A DNA stretch of 64,000 nucleotides from Azospirillum oryzae (GCF_008364795.1 NZ_VTTM01000001.1:1173456-1237455); one strand, 5' to 3'. Counted from the first letter of the stretch, positions 44,098 through 53,942 are shown. Notes: generated from the sequence alone by a model not told the origin. A program made the numbers and translations.

Positions 44098-46875
44098 TCA
44101 ATGAGTCCGTTGGTCCAACAGATCTTCCGTGGGCAGCACCTGGGTGGGCGGGAGCGGCGGCTCCGGCTCCGACGGCGTGCCGGTGGAGGGTGGACGCAAC
44201 AGCCGCTGATAGAGCCAGCCGGTGCCGACCAGACTGAGGCCAAGGCCGAGGAAGGAGGCGACGCGGTACATGCCCTCCAGGTCCGACATGTCGCTGAGGA
44301 ACACCTTGGCGACCACCGCCAGCACGAGGGCAAGCCCGGCATGGCGCATCCAGCCCCAACCGAAGCGGATGCCCACCACCAGCATCGCCACCGCGAACAG
44401 CAGGAAGCCGGCGGAATAGCTGTACCATTCGGCGTCCGACATCTCGTAGCCGGACAGGATCGGCCCCTGGAAGGCGCGGCGGATCTCCAACGCCAGATTG
44501 GTGGCGATCATCAGCAGCGGCAGAACCGGCGCCGCGCTGCGCAAGGACCGCGACGGCGGCGGGTCGTACCACAGATAGACCAGCCCCAGCACGGCCGGCG
44601 CGCCATAGGCCAGCAGCAGCCGGTTCGCCACCGGCCAGGTACCGACCCATTCGTCGTTCCACAGCGGGTTCAGCGCCATCAGATGCAGGAAGACCGCGCT
44701 CAGGGCGGCCAGCAGCATCAGCAGGCGCCGGCCCCACACCGCGACGGGCCGTGCGCTCCACCGCCGGTCGGCCGCCAGCAGCAGGGCGAGGCCCAGCCAG
44801 GACAGCGTGTGCAGCGCCACCTCTGCCAGGGACGACGGCGCCTCCTCCAGGCTGCCGGACATCCAGCGGTGGATGCCCAGCGACAGCATCAGGGTGGTGA
44901 AGATCAGGGCGCCGGCCTCCAGCACCATCACCACCAGATCGTCGCCCTTTCCATCCGGCGCAGACCGCATCCAGCGCGCCGCCGCCAGGAAGCCCAGCGC
45001 CGGCAGGCCATAGCCGTAGGCGATCCAGCCATAGCCTTCGTAATCCAGCACATACGGATTGACCGCCAGCCGCACCAGCACCGCGACCGCGACCAGCAAA
45101 GTGACGCCGCGCAGCTCGCGCAGATTCAGCTGCCGCTCCAGCCATGCCAGCACCGGCACCTGCATCGCCAACGCGACCGTCAGCCACGCCTCCTGCAAGA
45201 CCATGGTGGCGCCCAGCGCGATGGCGCCGGTGGCTCCGGCGGCGAAGGCGGCAAGCCCCAGCGAGGCGCCCGGCCGGTGGCGGTGGCGGGCCAGCGGCGT
45301 GGTGGCGCCGACCAGCAGGGCGGCAAGCGCAAGGGCGGCGACCGGCCAGCCGATGGCGGTCTCCGGCGGCGCCACCACGGCATAGGCCAGCGTCAGCAGG
45401 GCCAGCGGCACCAACGCCGACAGCGACGCCCACAGGGCCGCCCGCCGCGCGTCCCACAGGGCGATGAAGCCGCCGATGCCGAACAGGGCGGCAAATCCAC
45501 CCGCCACCCACAGGAAATGCGCGACCGCCGCCGGATAGCCGGCGGGATCGATGACGATCAGCGGCTGGCCCTCCGCGTTCAGCGGCGGCGGGCCGGCGGG
45601 GACATAGGGCAGGCTCCAGGGCGCCAGGGACGCCAGCACGCTCAGCGCGGCGATCCAGGCGACGCCGGCGATCCGCTCCGTCCGCCGGCCGGCGACCATC
45701 GCCAGCAGGGCGAACAGGCCGAGCGCGATCAGCGACACGGAGCCGTGGTCGTCGATCCAGGTGACGGCGGCGACCAGCAGGCCGAACACCCGCATCGCCA
45801 TCATCGCCAGCCGGTCGGCGGGGTGGCGCTGCTTGCGCCGGATCCAGTCGGGCAGCGCGCGGCGCCAGCCGGTGGCGGGAGCCGGCTCGGGCGGCGTCTG
45901 GTCCGGCACGCCCAGCACCGCCGGCACCAGGAACAGCGCCGAGGTCAGCAGCAGATAGAGGCCGGTCGGCAGCGCGTCGCCGCTGCGCCAGGGGTCGATC
46001 AGCCAGAGCAGCGGCCACAGCGACGCACCGGTCAGCGCCCCCCAGCCGAGCCAGCGCCAGCCGCGATACAGCACGACTGCCATCCCGGCCCCGTTCAGCG
46101 CCAGCAGATAGGCGAACAGGCCCCAGGCGTCGGGATCGCCCGTCGACACCAGCAGGGGAGAGACATAGCCGGCCAGCAGCCCCAGCGCCGCGATGAGCGG
46201 CCCCTGCAGCAGCGACAGCCCGATGCCGATCAGCGACAGGGCGGCCAGCAGCGCGAAGGCGACCAGCGGCGCGAACAGGCCGAACAGGGCGAAGCCGCCA
46301 TAGACGCTGATGAAGGCGGTGAACAGGCCGGCGGCGGTCAGGGCCGGCGGCACGTAATCCGGCTGCAGGGCGGCGACGGCGCGCTGCATCGGCCGGCGGC
46401 GCAGCCACTCGCCCCCCACCATCAGCCCGAAGCCGGCAAGCAGCCCGAGCGCGACGCGGACGCTCGGCCCGAGCCAGCCATGGTCGACCGACAGCTTGAT
46501 GAAGAAGGCCGCCGCCAGCGCCATGGTGCCGCCGCCGAGCCAGATCAGCCAGCGCGAGGCAAGCGATTCCTCCAACTCTCGCCAGCCCGTCCGTATAGGG
46601 GCCGGTGCGGCGGGCTGAGGTGGCGGAGGGGCCGCCGGTTCTTCCGCTTCGGACGCGAAGACCGGCTCGCCGATTTCCTCTTCGGGAAGCGCTTCGACCT
46701 CCGGGACCGGCGCCTCGGCGGCTGCGGCCTCGGTAGCGGCGATCGGCAGGGCGCCTGCCAGCGCCTTGTCCAGCCTGCCGCGCAGCAACGCGATTTCAGC
46801 CGCCTGGACCTTCAACCGCCGGTCCAGCCGGTGGGTGATGAAGCCGAAGATCAGCAGTAGAACGACGAACTCCAT
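44098..46875 (-). CDS. DUF2339 multi-pass membrane protein
   Basis: This 925-aa inner-membrane protein has a short N-terminal membrane segment and coiled-coil (VVLLLIFGFITHRLDRRL, LKVQAAEIALLRGRLDKAL). An Ala/Glu/Pro-rich cytosolic linker (about 50-95) follows, then more than twenty hydrophobic helices. The core WLIWLGGGTMALAAAFFIKL with GPSVRVALGLLAGFGLMVGG is the DUF2339 signature. No function is established for this family, though it is widespread in Gram-negative bacteria. The next genes on this strand end 130 bp before its start, so it is probably a single-gene unit. Confidence 0.85.
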   Translation of the reverse strand: MEFVVLLLIFGFITHRLDRRLKVQAAEIALLRGRLDKALAGALPIAATEAAAAEAPVPEVEALPEEEIGEPVFASEAEEPAAPPPPQPAAPAPIRTGWRELEESLASRWLIWLGGGTMALAAAFFIKLSVDHGWLGPSVRVALGLLAGFGLMVGGEWLRRRPMQRAVAALQPDYVPPALTAAGLFTAFISVYGGFALFGLFAPLVAFALLAALSLIGIGLSLLQGPLIAALGLLAGYVSPLLVSTGDPDAWGLFAYLLALNGAGMAVVLYRGWRWLGWGALTGASLWPLLWLIDPWRSGDALPTGLYLLLTSALFLVPAVLGVPDQTPPEPAPATGWRRALPDWIRRKQRHPADRLAMMAMRVFGLLVAAVTWIDDHGSVSLIALGLFALLAMVAGRRTERIAGVAWIAALSVLASLAPWSLPYVPAGPPPLNAEGQPLIVIDPAGYPAAVAHFLWVAGGFAALFGIGGFIALWDARRAALWASLSALVPLALLTLAYAVVAPPETAIGWPVAALALAALLVGATTPLARHRHRPGASLGLAAFAAGATGAIALGATMVLQEAWLTVALAMQVPVLAWLERQLNLRELRGVTLLVAVAVLVRLAVNPYVLDYEGYGWIAYGYGLPALGFLAAARWMRSAPDGKGDDLVVMVLEAGALIFTTLMLSLGIHRWMSGSLEEAPSSLAEVALHTLSWLGLALLLAADRRWSARPVAVWGRRLLMLLAALSAVFLHLMALNPLWNDEWVGTWPVANRLLLAYGAPAVLGLVYLWYDPPPSRSLRSAAPVLPLLMIATNLALEIRRAFQGPILSGYEMSDAEWYSYSAGFLLFAVAMLVVGIRFGWGWMRHAGLALVLAVVAKVFLSDMSDLEGMYRVASFLGLGLSLVGTGWLYQRLLRPPSTGTPSEPEPPLPPTQVLPTEDLLDQRTH

Positions 46876-47007
46876 GACCGCACCGCCTGCGCGACGTTGC
46901 CCCTCTATCGGGGGCGTTTTGCCGCAGCATAGCCTTGCAACAATGCACTGTCTCGGTCGTGCTGGAGGCTCATCCCAATGGAGAGTCCGCCGATGATCGA
47001 GCGTTTC

Positions 47008-47763
47008 TCAGCGCCGGGCGCGGGGCGGTTCCATTCCCAGCCGCGCCATCGTCGCCAGCGCGTCGTCGACGGCGTGGAAGTCGGCGGTGTTGTCGAAGAC
47101 GCACCAGACCGGCCGCAGCGCCGCCTCCGCCGACAACCTCCCGGCCAGCGCGTCCAGCATCGCCGGTTCGTAGGCGGAGCGGTAGATCACCGGCGACCCG
47201 TGCAGCCGCCAATAGCGCAAGCCCTCCCAGCCGCCCGGCTCGCCGGCGCCCGCCACCGGGGCGGGATCGGCGGCGACGCGGGCGACCCGGTGGGCGACCA
47301 GCAAAGCTTCGGCCGCGTCGGTGAACCAGGAGGCGTGGCGCGGTTCGCACACCACGTCGCCGTCGAAGCGGGCGCGCAGCAACGCGAAGAAATCCTCCGC
47401 TATCCCACGGTCGAACCGCAGGCTGGGCGGCAGTTGCACCAGCAGCGGACCGAAACGGTCGCCCAGCATTCCCGCCTCCGCCAGGAAGCGGTCCAGCGCC
47501 GCCTCCGCGCCGACGAGACGGGCTTCGTGGCTGATCGCCTTGGGCAGCTTCACCGCGAAACGGAAGCCGAGCGGGGTGGAGGCCGCCCAGCGCGCCCAGG
47601 TCTCCGGCTTGTGCGGGCGGTAGAAGCTGCTGTTCACCTCCGTCATCGGCATGACGCGGGCGGTGCGTTCCAGATGGGTGCCCTCGACCGGGAAGGCTGG
47701 GGCCGAGAGCTTGGGGATGCTCCAGCCGGCGGTGCCAATGCGGATCGGGTGCGCCGTCGCCAT
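47008..47763 (-). CDS. DUF72 (YecE-like) protein
   Basis: This 251-aa protein has the DUF72 TIM-barrel pattern. It opens IRIGTAGWSIPK, then EVNSSFYRPHKPETWARWA, FAVKLPKAISHEARLV, LLVQLPPSLRFD, VVCEPRHASWF and YWRLHGSPVIYRSAY, and ends with VWCVFDNTADFHAVDDAL. The conserved strand ends suggest an enzyme, possibly acting on nucleic acid or sugars, but no activity is proven. Its ATG overlaps the stop of the metal transporter gene by one base, so the two are translated together. Confidence 0.88.
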   Translation of the reverse strand: MATAHPIRIGTAGWSIPKLSAPAFPVEGTHLERTARVMPMTEVNSSFYRPHKPETWARWAASTPLGFRFAVKLPKAISHEARLVGAEAALDRFLAEAGMLGDRFGPLLVQLPPSLRFDRGIAEDFFALLRARFDGDVVCEPRHASWFTDAAEALLVAHRVARVAADPAPVAGAGEPGGWEGLRYWRLHGSPVIYRSAYEPAMLDALAGRLSAEAALRPVWCVFDNTADFHAVDDALATMARLGMEPPRARR

Positions 47764-48740
47764 CACTCGGCGGGAAGCCCCTGCCCCCCCTGGACCACCG
47801 GGGCGGTTCCGTCATTCCCCTGGCGGCCGCGGCGGGCGCGCAGCGACTCGGCCTCCACGAAGATGCGGCGGATGATCGGGTATTGCTTGCGGATGCGGCT
47901 TTCCAGGGTGCAGACGGCGTCCTCGACCTCGCGGGCGTTCAGGCTGTCCTGGAACTCCACCGACAGGTTCAGCAGCACGTCGTCCGGCCCCATATGCATG
48001 GTCAGCACGTCGAGCGGGCGCTTCACCCGCGCCTCCTCGCCGACAATGCGGCGGATGCCGTCGACGATGCGGCGGTCGGCCGACTCGCCGATCAGCAGCC
48101 CTTTCGACTCGTAGGCCAGCAGCGCGGCGACGATGGCCAGCACGACGCCGATGGCGATGGAGGCATAGGCGTCGTAGATGGGATCGCCAGTCACTTCGCC
48201 CAGATACAGGCCGATGCCGGCTATCAACAGGCCAACCAGCGCCGCGGTGTCCTCCAGCAGCACGACGAAGACCGACGGGTTCTTCGACCGGTGGAGCGCC
48301 GACAGGATGCCGACGCCGTTCTGGGTGCGGCGGAATTCGCGCAGCGCGACGAACCAGGAAATGCCTTCGAACAGCACGGCGAATCCCAGAACAGTGAAAT
48401 TCACCCAGGGGCTTTCCACCGGCTCCGGGCTGGACAGGGCGTGCCAGCCGTCATAGACGGACAGGCCGGCGCCGATGCCGAACAGCAGCACGGCGACCAC
48501 GAAGGACCAGAAATACACCTCGCGCCCATGGCCGAAAGGATGCTGCGGCGTCGGCGGACGGCGGGCGCGGCGGATGCCGTAGAGCAGCAGAAGCTGGTTG
48601 CCGCTGTCGACGACGGAATGGATCGCCTCGCTGAACATGGCGGCGCTGCCGGTCATCGCGCTGGCGACGAACTTGGTCAGCGCGATCATCAGGTTGCCGC
48701 CGAGCGCTGCGAGCACGACCTTGGTGGAGCCTTCGGCCAA
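47763..48740 (-). CDS. Cation diffusion facilitator (SLC30A9-like)
   Basis: This 325-aa exporter has six membrane helices and a cytosolic C-terminal domain. Helix I-II carries TGSAAMFSEAIHSVVDSGNQ, with the helix II histidine and aspartate of the metal site. The cytosolic loop has TPQHPFGHGREVYFWSF, typical of the ZNT9-like branch, and the helix V part is PIYDAYASIAIGVVLAIVAA. The expected substrate is Zn or another divalent metal moved out in exchange for protons. It starts with TTG behind AAGGG. The pairing with DUF72 has no clear functional reason. Confidence 0.88.
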   Translation of the reverse strand: MAEGSTKVVLAALGGNLMIALTKFVASAMTGSAAMFSEAIHSVVDSGNQLLLLYGIRRARRPPTPQHPFGHGREVYFWSFVVAVLLFGIGAGLSVYDGWHALSSPEPVESPWVNFTVLGFAVLFEGISWFVALREFRRTQNGVGILSALHRSKNPSVFVVLLEDTAALVGLLIAGIGLYLGEVTGDPIYDAYASIAIGVVLAIVAALLAYESKGLLIGESADRRIVDGIRRIVGEEARVKRPLDVLTMHMGPDDVLLNLSVEFQDSLNAREVEDAVCTLESRIRKQYPIIRRIFVEAESLRARRGRQGNDGTAPVVQGGQGLPAE

Positions 48741-48833
48741 AACGGGAACCCTTCGCTGGATCGGATGCCGGACTGCGCAAAAGCAACGTCCGCCGGCCGT
48801 CCCGGTTCCCCCGCGACTCCCTTTAGGCCTTCG

Positions 48834-49541
48834 TCAGGGACCGCGCAGAGTCCGCCAGGCGCAGACCGCGGCGTAATAGACCGAGGTCGCCAGCCACAGG
48901 CCGAACAGCCAGCCCGGCCGCGCCGGCCATATCACCACCAGCGCGATGCAGCAGAGCAGCCAGACCGTGGTGACCGCGATGTTCAGCGGCATCAGCGCCT
49001 TGACGCGGAAGGGATGCAGGAACTTGACCGTGGTGAAGGTCAGCAGCCCCAGCACCACCACCACCGCCGCGTTGAACCAGGGGCTGAGGTCGAGCAGCCA
49101 GAAATAGAGCGCCACCACGTTCCAGATCGCCGGGAAGCCGACGAAATAATTGTCGCCGCTCTTCATCCCGACATTGGCGAAGCAATAGAGCGCGGTCAGC
49201 AGGATCCAGGCGGCCAGCGCGATGCTGATCAGCCCCTCCGGCAGCAGCCCGAAGCGGTGCATGAACACCGCCGGCACCACGACATAGGTCAGGTAGTCGA
49301 TGACGAGGTCCAGCGCCGACCCGTCGATGCCCGGCAGCACCTGCTTGACCGAGACCCGGCGGGCCAGCGTGCCGTCGACCCCATCGACGACCAGCGCGAT
49401 GCCCAGCCACATCAGGCACAGCTTGGCGTCGCCCGCCGCCGCCGCCAGCAGACCGAGCAATCCCAGCACGGCGCCGCTGGCCGTGAAGATGTGAACACCC
49501 CAGGCCGACAGGCGTTGGGTGATTCCGTAGGCGGCGCTCAT
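48834..49541 (-). CDS. pcs: Phosphatidylcholine synthase
   Basis: This 235-aa CDP-alcohol phosphotransferase condenses choline with CDP-diacylglycerol to phosphatidylcholine, a route found mainly in bacteria that live with eukaryotes, including many alphaproteobacteria. The signature DGX2DGX2ARX8GX3DX3D is complete in VDGVDGTLARR and, after eight residues, GIDGSALDLVID. About eight membrane helices follow, ending in YYAAVCAWRTLRG. Start ATG 49541 is preferred. Upstream in-frame codons run through an intergenic repeat and are not credible. Confidence 0.9.
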   Translation of the reverse strand: MSAAYGITQRLSAWGVHIFTASGAVLGLLGLLAAAAGDAKLCLMWLGIALVVDGVDGTLARRVSVKQVLPGIDGSALDLVIDYLTYVVVPAVFMHRFGLLPEGLISIALAAWILLTALYCFANVGMKSGDNYFVGFPAIWNVVALYFWLLDLSPWFNAAVVVVLGLLTFTTVKFLHPFRVKALMPLNIAVTTVWLLCCIALVVIWPARPGWLFGLWLATSVYYAAVCAWRTLRGP

Positions 49542-49630
49542 CGGGACGTTTTCCGTGGGTGGCAAGGACAAGGTGATGACCTGAACGGGGCGGGGCTGGG
49601 AGGATGGGCGGAGAAGCGGGCGGATTTTCT

Positions 49631-49660
49631 GACACAGATGAACGCAGATAAACACAGAAT
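49631..49660. repeat. Short 10-nt periodic intergenic repeat
   Basis: On the plus strand this reads GACACAGATGAACGCAGATA and then AACACAGAAT, with CAGAT/CAGAA recurring every 10 nt. It is strikingly AT-rich against a 70% GC background. Similar phrases of the form TGTGTTTATCTGCGTTCATCTG are known to me as scattered intergenic repeats in several unrelated bacteria. Confidence 0.5.
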
Positions 49661-49759
49661 TGTGGGGGTACGGAACCCCCGGCACCGCCTATGCCACCGC
49701 CCGGGCCGCCTTGCCGCCCGTTCCCGCCGCCTTCCGTCCGCCTCCCCTTGCTCCGCCTC

Positions 49760-51085
49760 TCAGGCCGCCCGCGCCGCGCCCTGCCGGAAGGCGGCGCGGC
49801 CGGCCAGCGCGTCGGGCAGCGGGCCGCCGGTCGCCCAGTCCAGCAACTCCACCGTATGGACCACCGGCAGGCCGGTGCCGCCGGCGATCTGGGTGATGCA
49901 GCCGAGATTGCCGGCCGCCACCGCCTGGGCCTGCGTGCTTTCGATGGCGGCGACCTTGCGGTCGCGCAGCTCCCCCGCCAGTTCGGGCTGCAGCATGTTG
50001 TAGGTGCCGGCCGACCCGCAGCAGAGATGGGCGTCGGGAATCTCCTTCACCAGGAATCCGGCGGCACGCAGCAGGGCGCGCGGCGGTTCCTTGATGCGCT
50101 GGCCGTGCTGCATCGAACAGGCGGAATGGTAGGCGACCGCCTGCCCCGTCTCCACCACCGGGCGCACCAGCCCGATCTCGTCCATCAGTTCGGTGACATC
50201 CCGGGCCAGCGACGCCACCCGCGCCGCCTTGGCGGCATAGGCGGAGTCCTCGCGGAACATGTGGCCGTAGTCCTTGACGCTGGTGCCGCAGCCGGACGCG
50301 TTGATGACGATGGCATCGAGCCCTTCGCCCTCGATCTCCTTCGTCCAGGCGTCGATGGTCTTCTTCGCGGCGGCGTGGGCGAGGTCCTCCTTGCCCATGT
50401 GGTGCGTCAAGGCGCCGCAGCAGTCGGCGCCCTTGGACACCACCACCTCGACCCCATGGCGGGTCAGCAGGCGGATGGTCGCCTCGTTGATCTGCGGCGC
50501 CAGCACCTGCTGGGCACAGCCGATCAGCAGCGCCACGCGCTTCTTGCGCGGCCCTTCCGCCGGATGGACGCCCGGCCGGTCGCTGTAGCTCGGCGCCGGG
50601 ACGCTGGCCGGGGTCAGCGACAGCATGGCGGACAGCCGTTTCGGCAGCATGACGCGGAACGGCCTGCCGAGCGAGGCGCCCAACAGGGCCATCCGGAACA
50701 GCCGCGGATTCGGCAGCACCCGCGCCAGCAGGTCGCGCACCGCACGGTCGGCCGGCGGGCGGCTGTGCGTCGCCTCGATATGGGCGCGGGCGTGATCGAC
50801 CAGATGCATGTAATGGACGCCCGACGGGCAGGTCGTCATGCAGGACAGGCAGGACAGGCAGCGGTCGATGTGCTTGACCGTGGTGTCGGGCGGCGGACCG
50901 CCCTTCTCCAGCATGTCCTTGATCTGGTAGATGCGGCCGCGCGGGCTGTCCAGCTCGTCACCCAGGATGGTGTAGGTCGGACAGGTCGCCGTGCAGAAGC
51001 CGCAATGCACGCATTTGCGCAGGATCTGGTCCGATTCGCGGATCGCGGCATCGGCCAGCTGGGCCAGCGAGAAGTTCGTTTGCAT
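49760..51085 (-). CDS. glcF: Glycolate oxidase iron-sulfur subunit
   Basis: This 441-aa subunit passes electrons from glycolate oxidation to the respiratory chain. It has two ferredoxin-type 4Fe-4S sites, CVHCGFCTATCP (about 25-36) and CLSCLSCMTTCPSG (about 75-88). Two CCG domains carry GADCCGALTHH and HLCCGSAGTYNM. The open frame upstream is noncoding; ATG 51085 (MQTNFSLAQLAD) is the family start. It is last in the glcD-glcE-glcF operon and starts 17 bp after glcE. Confidence 0.95.
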   Translation of the reverse strand: MQTNFSLAQLADAAIRESDQILRKCVHCGFCTATCPTYTILGDELDSPRGRIYQIKDMLEKGGPPPDTTVKHIDRCLSCLSCMTTCPSGVHYMHLVDHARAHIEATHSRPPADRAVRDLLARVLPNPRLFRMALLGASLGRPFRVMLPKRLSAMLSLTPASVPAPSYSDRPGVHPAEGPRKKRVALLIGCAQQVLAPQINEATIRLLTRHGVEVVVSKGADCCGALTHHMGKEDLAHAAAKKTIDAWTKEIEGEGLDAIVINASGCGTSVKDYGHMFREDSAYAAKAARVASLARDVTELMDEIGLVRPVVETGQAVAYHSACSMQHGQRIKEPPRALLRAAGFLVKEIPDAHLCCGSAGTYNMLQPELAGELRDRKVAAIESTQAQAVAAGNLGCITQIAGGTGLPVVHTVELLDWATGGPLPDALAGRAAFRQGAARAA

Positions 51086-51102
51086 CGAGATCGGTCTTCC
51101 CG

Positions 51103-52284
51103 TTACAGCCCCGCATACATGCGGCCGGGGTTGAGGATGCCCTTGGGGTCGAAGCTCTCCTTGACCCGGCGGCTGAGCGCCATCAGCGGGTCGGGCAAGG
51201 GCTGGAACACATCGGTCGCCGCGCGCACCGCTTCCGGCGCCTGCACCAGCGTGGCATGGCCGCCGGCGGAGAGAGCGGCGCGGATGGTTGCTGCCGAGTC
51301 GGGCGGTGCGGTCAGCCAGACCAGCCCGCCGCCCCAATCATAGAAGACCTCGACGTCGAGAGTCCGGCGGATGGTCTCGACGGTGGCGGGGCCGGTGGAG
51401 GGGGGGACGGAGAGTTTCCAGAGGTGGGTGTCGCCACCGGCGCCCTCCCCCAACCCCGCCCCGTCCCTCACCTCGCGCCAAAGCGCCAGCGACTCGTCGC
51501 GGCCCAGCACGGCGTCGGCCCGCAACTCCTCGCGCAGCATGGTGACGCGTGCGGCGACCGACGGGCCGAAGCCTTCCAGACGCACCAGTGTCACCGCCCC
51601 GCCCGCTCCCGCCACGTCGGCCACCCCCGACCGCGCGGCGGTCCCCGCCGGCAGATGGGCGGCGCCCGACACCTCGTAGGGGCTGCGCAGCGCGCGGTCG
51701 AGCATCGCCACCGCCGCCGCGTCGTCCAGCCCGAACAGCAGCAGAGTCGCGGTGTCCTCCGGCGCCGGCAGAACCTTCACCGTGATCTCGGTCAGCGCGG
51801 TCAGCGTGCCGAAGGAGCCGGCCATCAGCTTGGGCACATCGTATCCGGTGACGTTCTTCACCACCTTGCCGCCACCCTTGTAGGCCTCGGCCCGGCCGCT
51901 GACCCCGGCGATGCCCAGCGTGTGGTCGCGGGCCGATCCGGCAGAGATGCGGCGTGGCCCGGCCAGCCCGCTGGCGACCAGACCGCCCAAGGTTCCCCCT
52001 TCGGGTGGCTCGAAGGCCAGATGCTGCCCACGGTCGGCCAGCAGGACGCGGATGCTGTCCATCGGCGTGCCGGCCAGCGCGGTCAGCACCAGTTCCTCCG
52101 GCTCATAGGCGATGACGCCCGACAGGCCGGACAGGTCGAGCGCGTGGCCGGCCCGCACCGGGCGGCCCAGTCCGCGGCGGCTGCCGATGCCGAGGATCTC
52201 CAGCGGTTCGCCGGCCGACAGAGCCCAGCGCACCGCGTCGGTCACCTGCGCGGTGGTTTCCGGCTTCAAGGTGGTGATGGTCAT
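51103..52284 (-). CDS. glcE: Glycolate oxidase FAD-binding subunit GlcE
   Basis: This 393-aa subunit has a shortened PCMH/VAO-type FAD domain. Features are EILGIGSRRGLGRP, PPEGGTLGGLVASGLAGPRR, the flavin-binding stretch SARDHTLGIAGVSGRAEAYK, and KVVKNVTGYDVPKLMAGSFG. The C-terminus has SFDPKGILNPGRMYAGL, the usual closing motif. It lies 16 bp after glcD and runs into glcF. Together the three subunits oxidise glycolate to glyoxylate at the membrane. Confidence 0.94.
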   Translation of the reverse strand: MTITTLKPETTAQVTDAVRWALSAGEPLEILGIGSRRGLGRPVRAGHALDLSGLSGVIAYEPEELVLTALAGTPMDSIRVLLADRGQHLAFEPPEGGTLGGLVASGLAGPRRISAGSARDHTLGIAGVSGRAEAYKGGGKVVKNVTGYDVPKLMAGSFGTLTALTEITVKVLPAPEDTATLLLFGLDDAAAVAMLDRALRSPYEVSGAAHLPAGTAARSGVADVAGAGGAVTLVRLEGFGPSVAARVTMLREELRADAVLGRDESLALWREVRDGAGLGEGAGGDTHLWKLSVPPSTGPATVETIRRTLDVEVFYDWGGGLVWLTAPPDSAATIRAALSAGGHATLVQAPEAVRAATDVFQPLPDPLMALSRRVKESFDPKGILNPGRMYAGL

Positions 52285-52300
52285 GGCGAACAGCGGCCCC

Positions 52301-53788
52301 TCAGAAGCGCGGAATTTCGGGGAAGCGCAGCTCCCCCTGGTGGACATGCAGCCGGCCAAGCTCGGCACAGCGGTGCAGCGTGGGGAAGACCTTGCCGGGG
52401 TTCAGCAGACCGTCGGGGTCGAAGGCGCATTTCAGCCGCTGTTGCTGCTGCAGATCGGCCTCGTCGAACTGGTCGGTCATCAGGTCGCGCTTCTCGACGC
52501 CCACGCCATGTTCGCCTGTCAGCACGCCGCCGACCTCGACGCACAGGCGCAGGATGTCGTTGCCGAACTCCTCCGCCGCCTCCAACTCGCCCGGCTTGTT
52601 GGCATCGTAGAGGATCAGCGGGTGCAGGTTGCCGTCGCCGGCATGGAAGACGTTGGCGACGCGCAGGCCGCAGCGGTCCGACATCTCCTGCATCCGTTGC
52701 AGCACCAGCGGCAGCGCCTTGCGCGGGATGGTGCCGTCCATGCAGTAATAGTCGGGGCTGATCCGCCCCACCGCCGGGAAGGCCGCCTTGCGCCCGGCCC
52801 AGAAGGCCAGCCGCTCCTCCTCGCTCTTGGACACGCGGGCGTAGCAGGCGCCCTTGTCACGGGCGATGGCCTCCACCCGGTCGATCAGGTGGTCGACCTC
52901 CGCCGCCGGGCCGTCCAGCTCGACGATCAGCAGCGCCTCGACATCCAGCGGATAGCCGGCATGGACGAAGGCCTCCGCCGCGTGGATGGCGGGGCGGTCC
53001 ATCATCTCCATGCCGCCGGGGATGATGCCGGCGGCGATGATGGCGGCCACGCAGTCGCCGCCCTGCTCGCTGCTGGGGAAGCCCAGCAGAACCGCGCGGG
53101 CGGTCGCCGGCTTCTTCAGGATGCGCACCGTGACCTCGGTCACCACGCCCAGCAGCCCTTCCGACCCGGTGATGATTCCCATCAGGTCATAGCCGCCGGC
53201 GTCCAGATGCTTGCCGCCCAGCCGGATGATCGTGCCATCGATCAGCACCATCTCCAGTCCCAGCACATTGTTGGTGGTCAGCCCGTATTTCAGGCAGTGA
53301 ACGCCGCCGGAATTCTCGGCGATGTTGCCGCCGATGGTGCAGGCGATCTGGCTGGACGGATCGGGGGCATAATAGAAGCCCTCATGCGCGACCGCGTTGG
53401 ATATGCCGAGATTGGTCACCCCCGGCTGCACGGTGACGCAGCGGTTGGCATAGTCGATGTCGAGGATGCGCTTGAACTTGCCCATCCCCAGCAGCACGCC
53501 GTCGGCCAGCGGCAGGGCGCCGCCGGACAGCGAGGTGCCGGCGCCGCGCGGCACCACCTTCACCCCCATCGCCTTGCAGGCCTTCAGGACCTGCGACACC
53601 TGCTCCACCGTGCTGGGCAGAACGGCGACCATCGGCAACTGGCGAAAGGCGGTCAGGCCGTCGCATTCATAGGCGCGCAGCTCGTTCTCGTCGACGATCA
53701 CGCCTTCGCCGGGAACGATGGCGCGCAGCGCCTCCACGATCTCCCGGCGGCGGGCGATGATCCCGCTGTCCGGCACCGGCATCTTCAT
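52301..53788 (-). CDS. glcD: Glycolate oxidase FAD subunit GlcD
   Basis: This 495-aa subunit is the main flavoprotein of glycolate oxidase. The PCMH FAD fold shows KVVPRGAGTSLSGGALPLAD, PDPSSQIACTIGGNIAENSG and GGYDLMGIITGSEGLLGVVT. The C-terminal cap has NVFHAGDGNLHPLILYD, with histidines at the active site, then VLTGEHGVGVEKRDL and FDPDGLLNPGKVFPT. It is the first gene of glcDEF. Its promoter must lie in the 118 bp between it and the rpmJ terminator. No GlcC-type regulator is adjacent. Confidence 0.95.
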   Translation of the reverse strand: MKMPVPDSGIIARRREIVEALRAIVPGEGVIVDENELRAYECDGLTAFRQLPMVAVLPSTVEQVSQVLKACKAMGVKVVPRGAGTSLSGGALPLADGVLLGMGKFKRILDIDYANRCVTVQPGVTNLGISNAVAHEGFYYAPDPSSQIACTIGGNIAENSGGVHCLKYGLTTNNVLGLEMVLIDGTIIRLGGKHLDAGGYDLMGIITGSEGLLGVVTEVTVRILKKPATARAVLLGFPSSEQGGDCVAAIIAAGIIPGGMEMMDRPAIHAAEAFVHAGYPLDVEALLIVELDGPAAEVDHLIDRVEAIARDKGACYARVSKSEEERLAFWAGRKAAFPAVGRISPDYYCMDGTIPRKALPLVLQRMQEMSDRCGLRVANVFHAGDGNLHPLILYDANKPGELEAAEEFGNDILRLCVEVGGVLTGEHGVGVEKRDLMTDQFDEADLQQQQRLKCAFDPDGLLNPGKVFPTLHRCAELGRLHVHQGELRFPEIPRF

Positions 53789-53899
53789 GGCGGGCGGTCC
53801 TTATCCCGTTGCGGCGAACTCGTCCGCCACACGTACCATCCGCCGCGATCCTAATACAAGACGATGCCGTTCCCGATTCCGGAGGCCCCGATTCCGAAG

Positions 53900-53942
53900 C
53901 CCCAAAACGCAAGAGCCGCACCCGAAGGCGCGGCTCTTGCGT
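53900..53942 (-). terminator. Intrinsic terminator after rpmJ
   Basis: ACGCAAGAGCCGC (53907-53919) and GCGGCTCTTGCGT (53930-53942) form a perfect 13-bp stem around a 10-nt loop. On the minus strand TTTTGGGG follows. It lies 68 bp past the rpmJ stop and insulates glcDEF from rpmJ. Confidence 0.8.
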
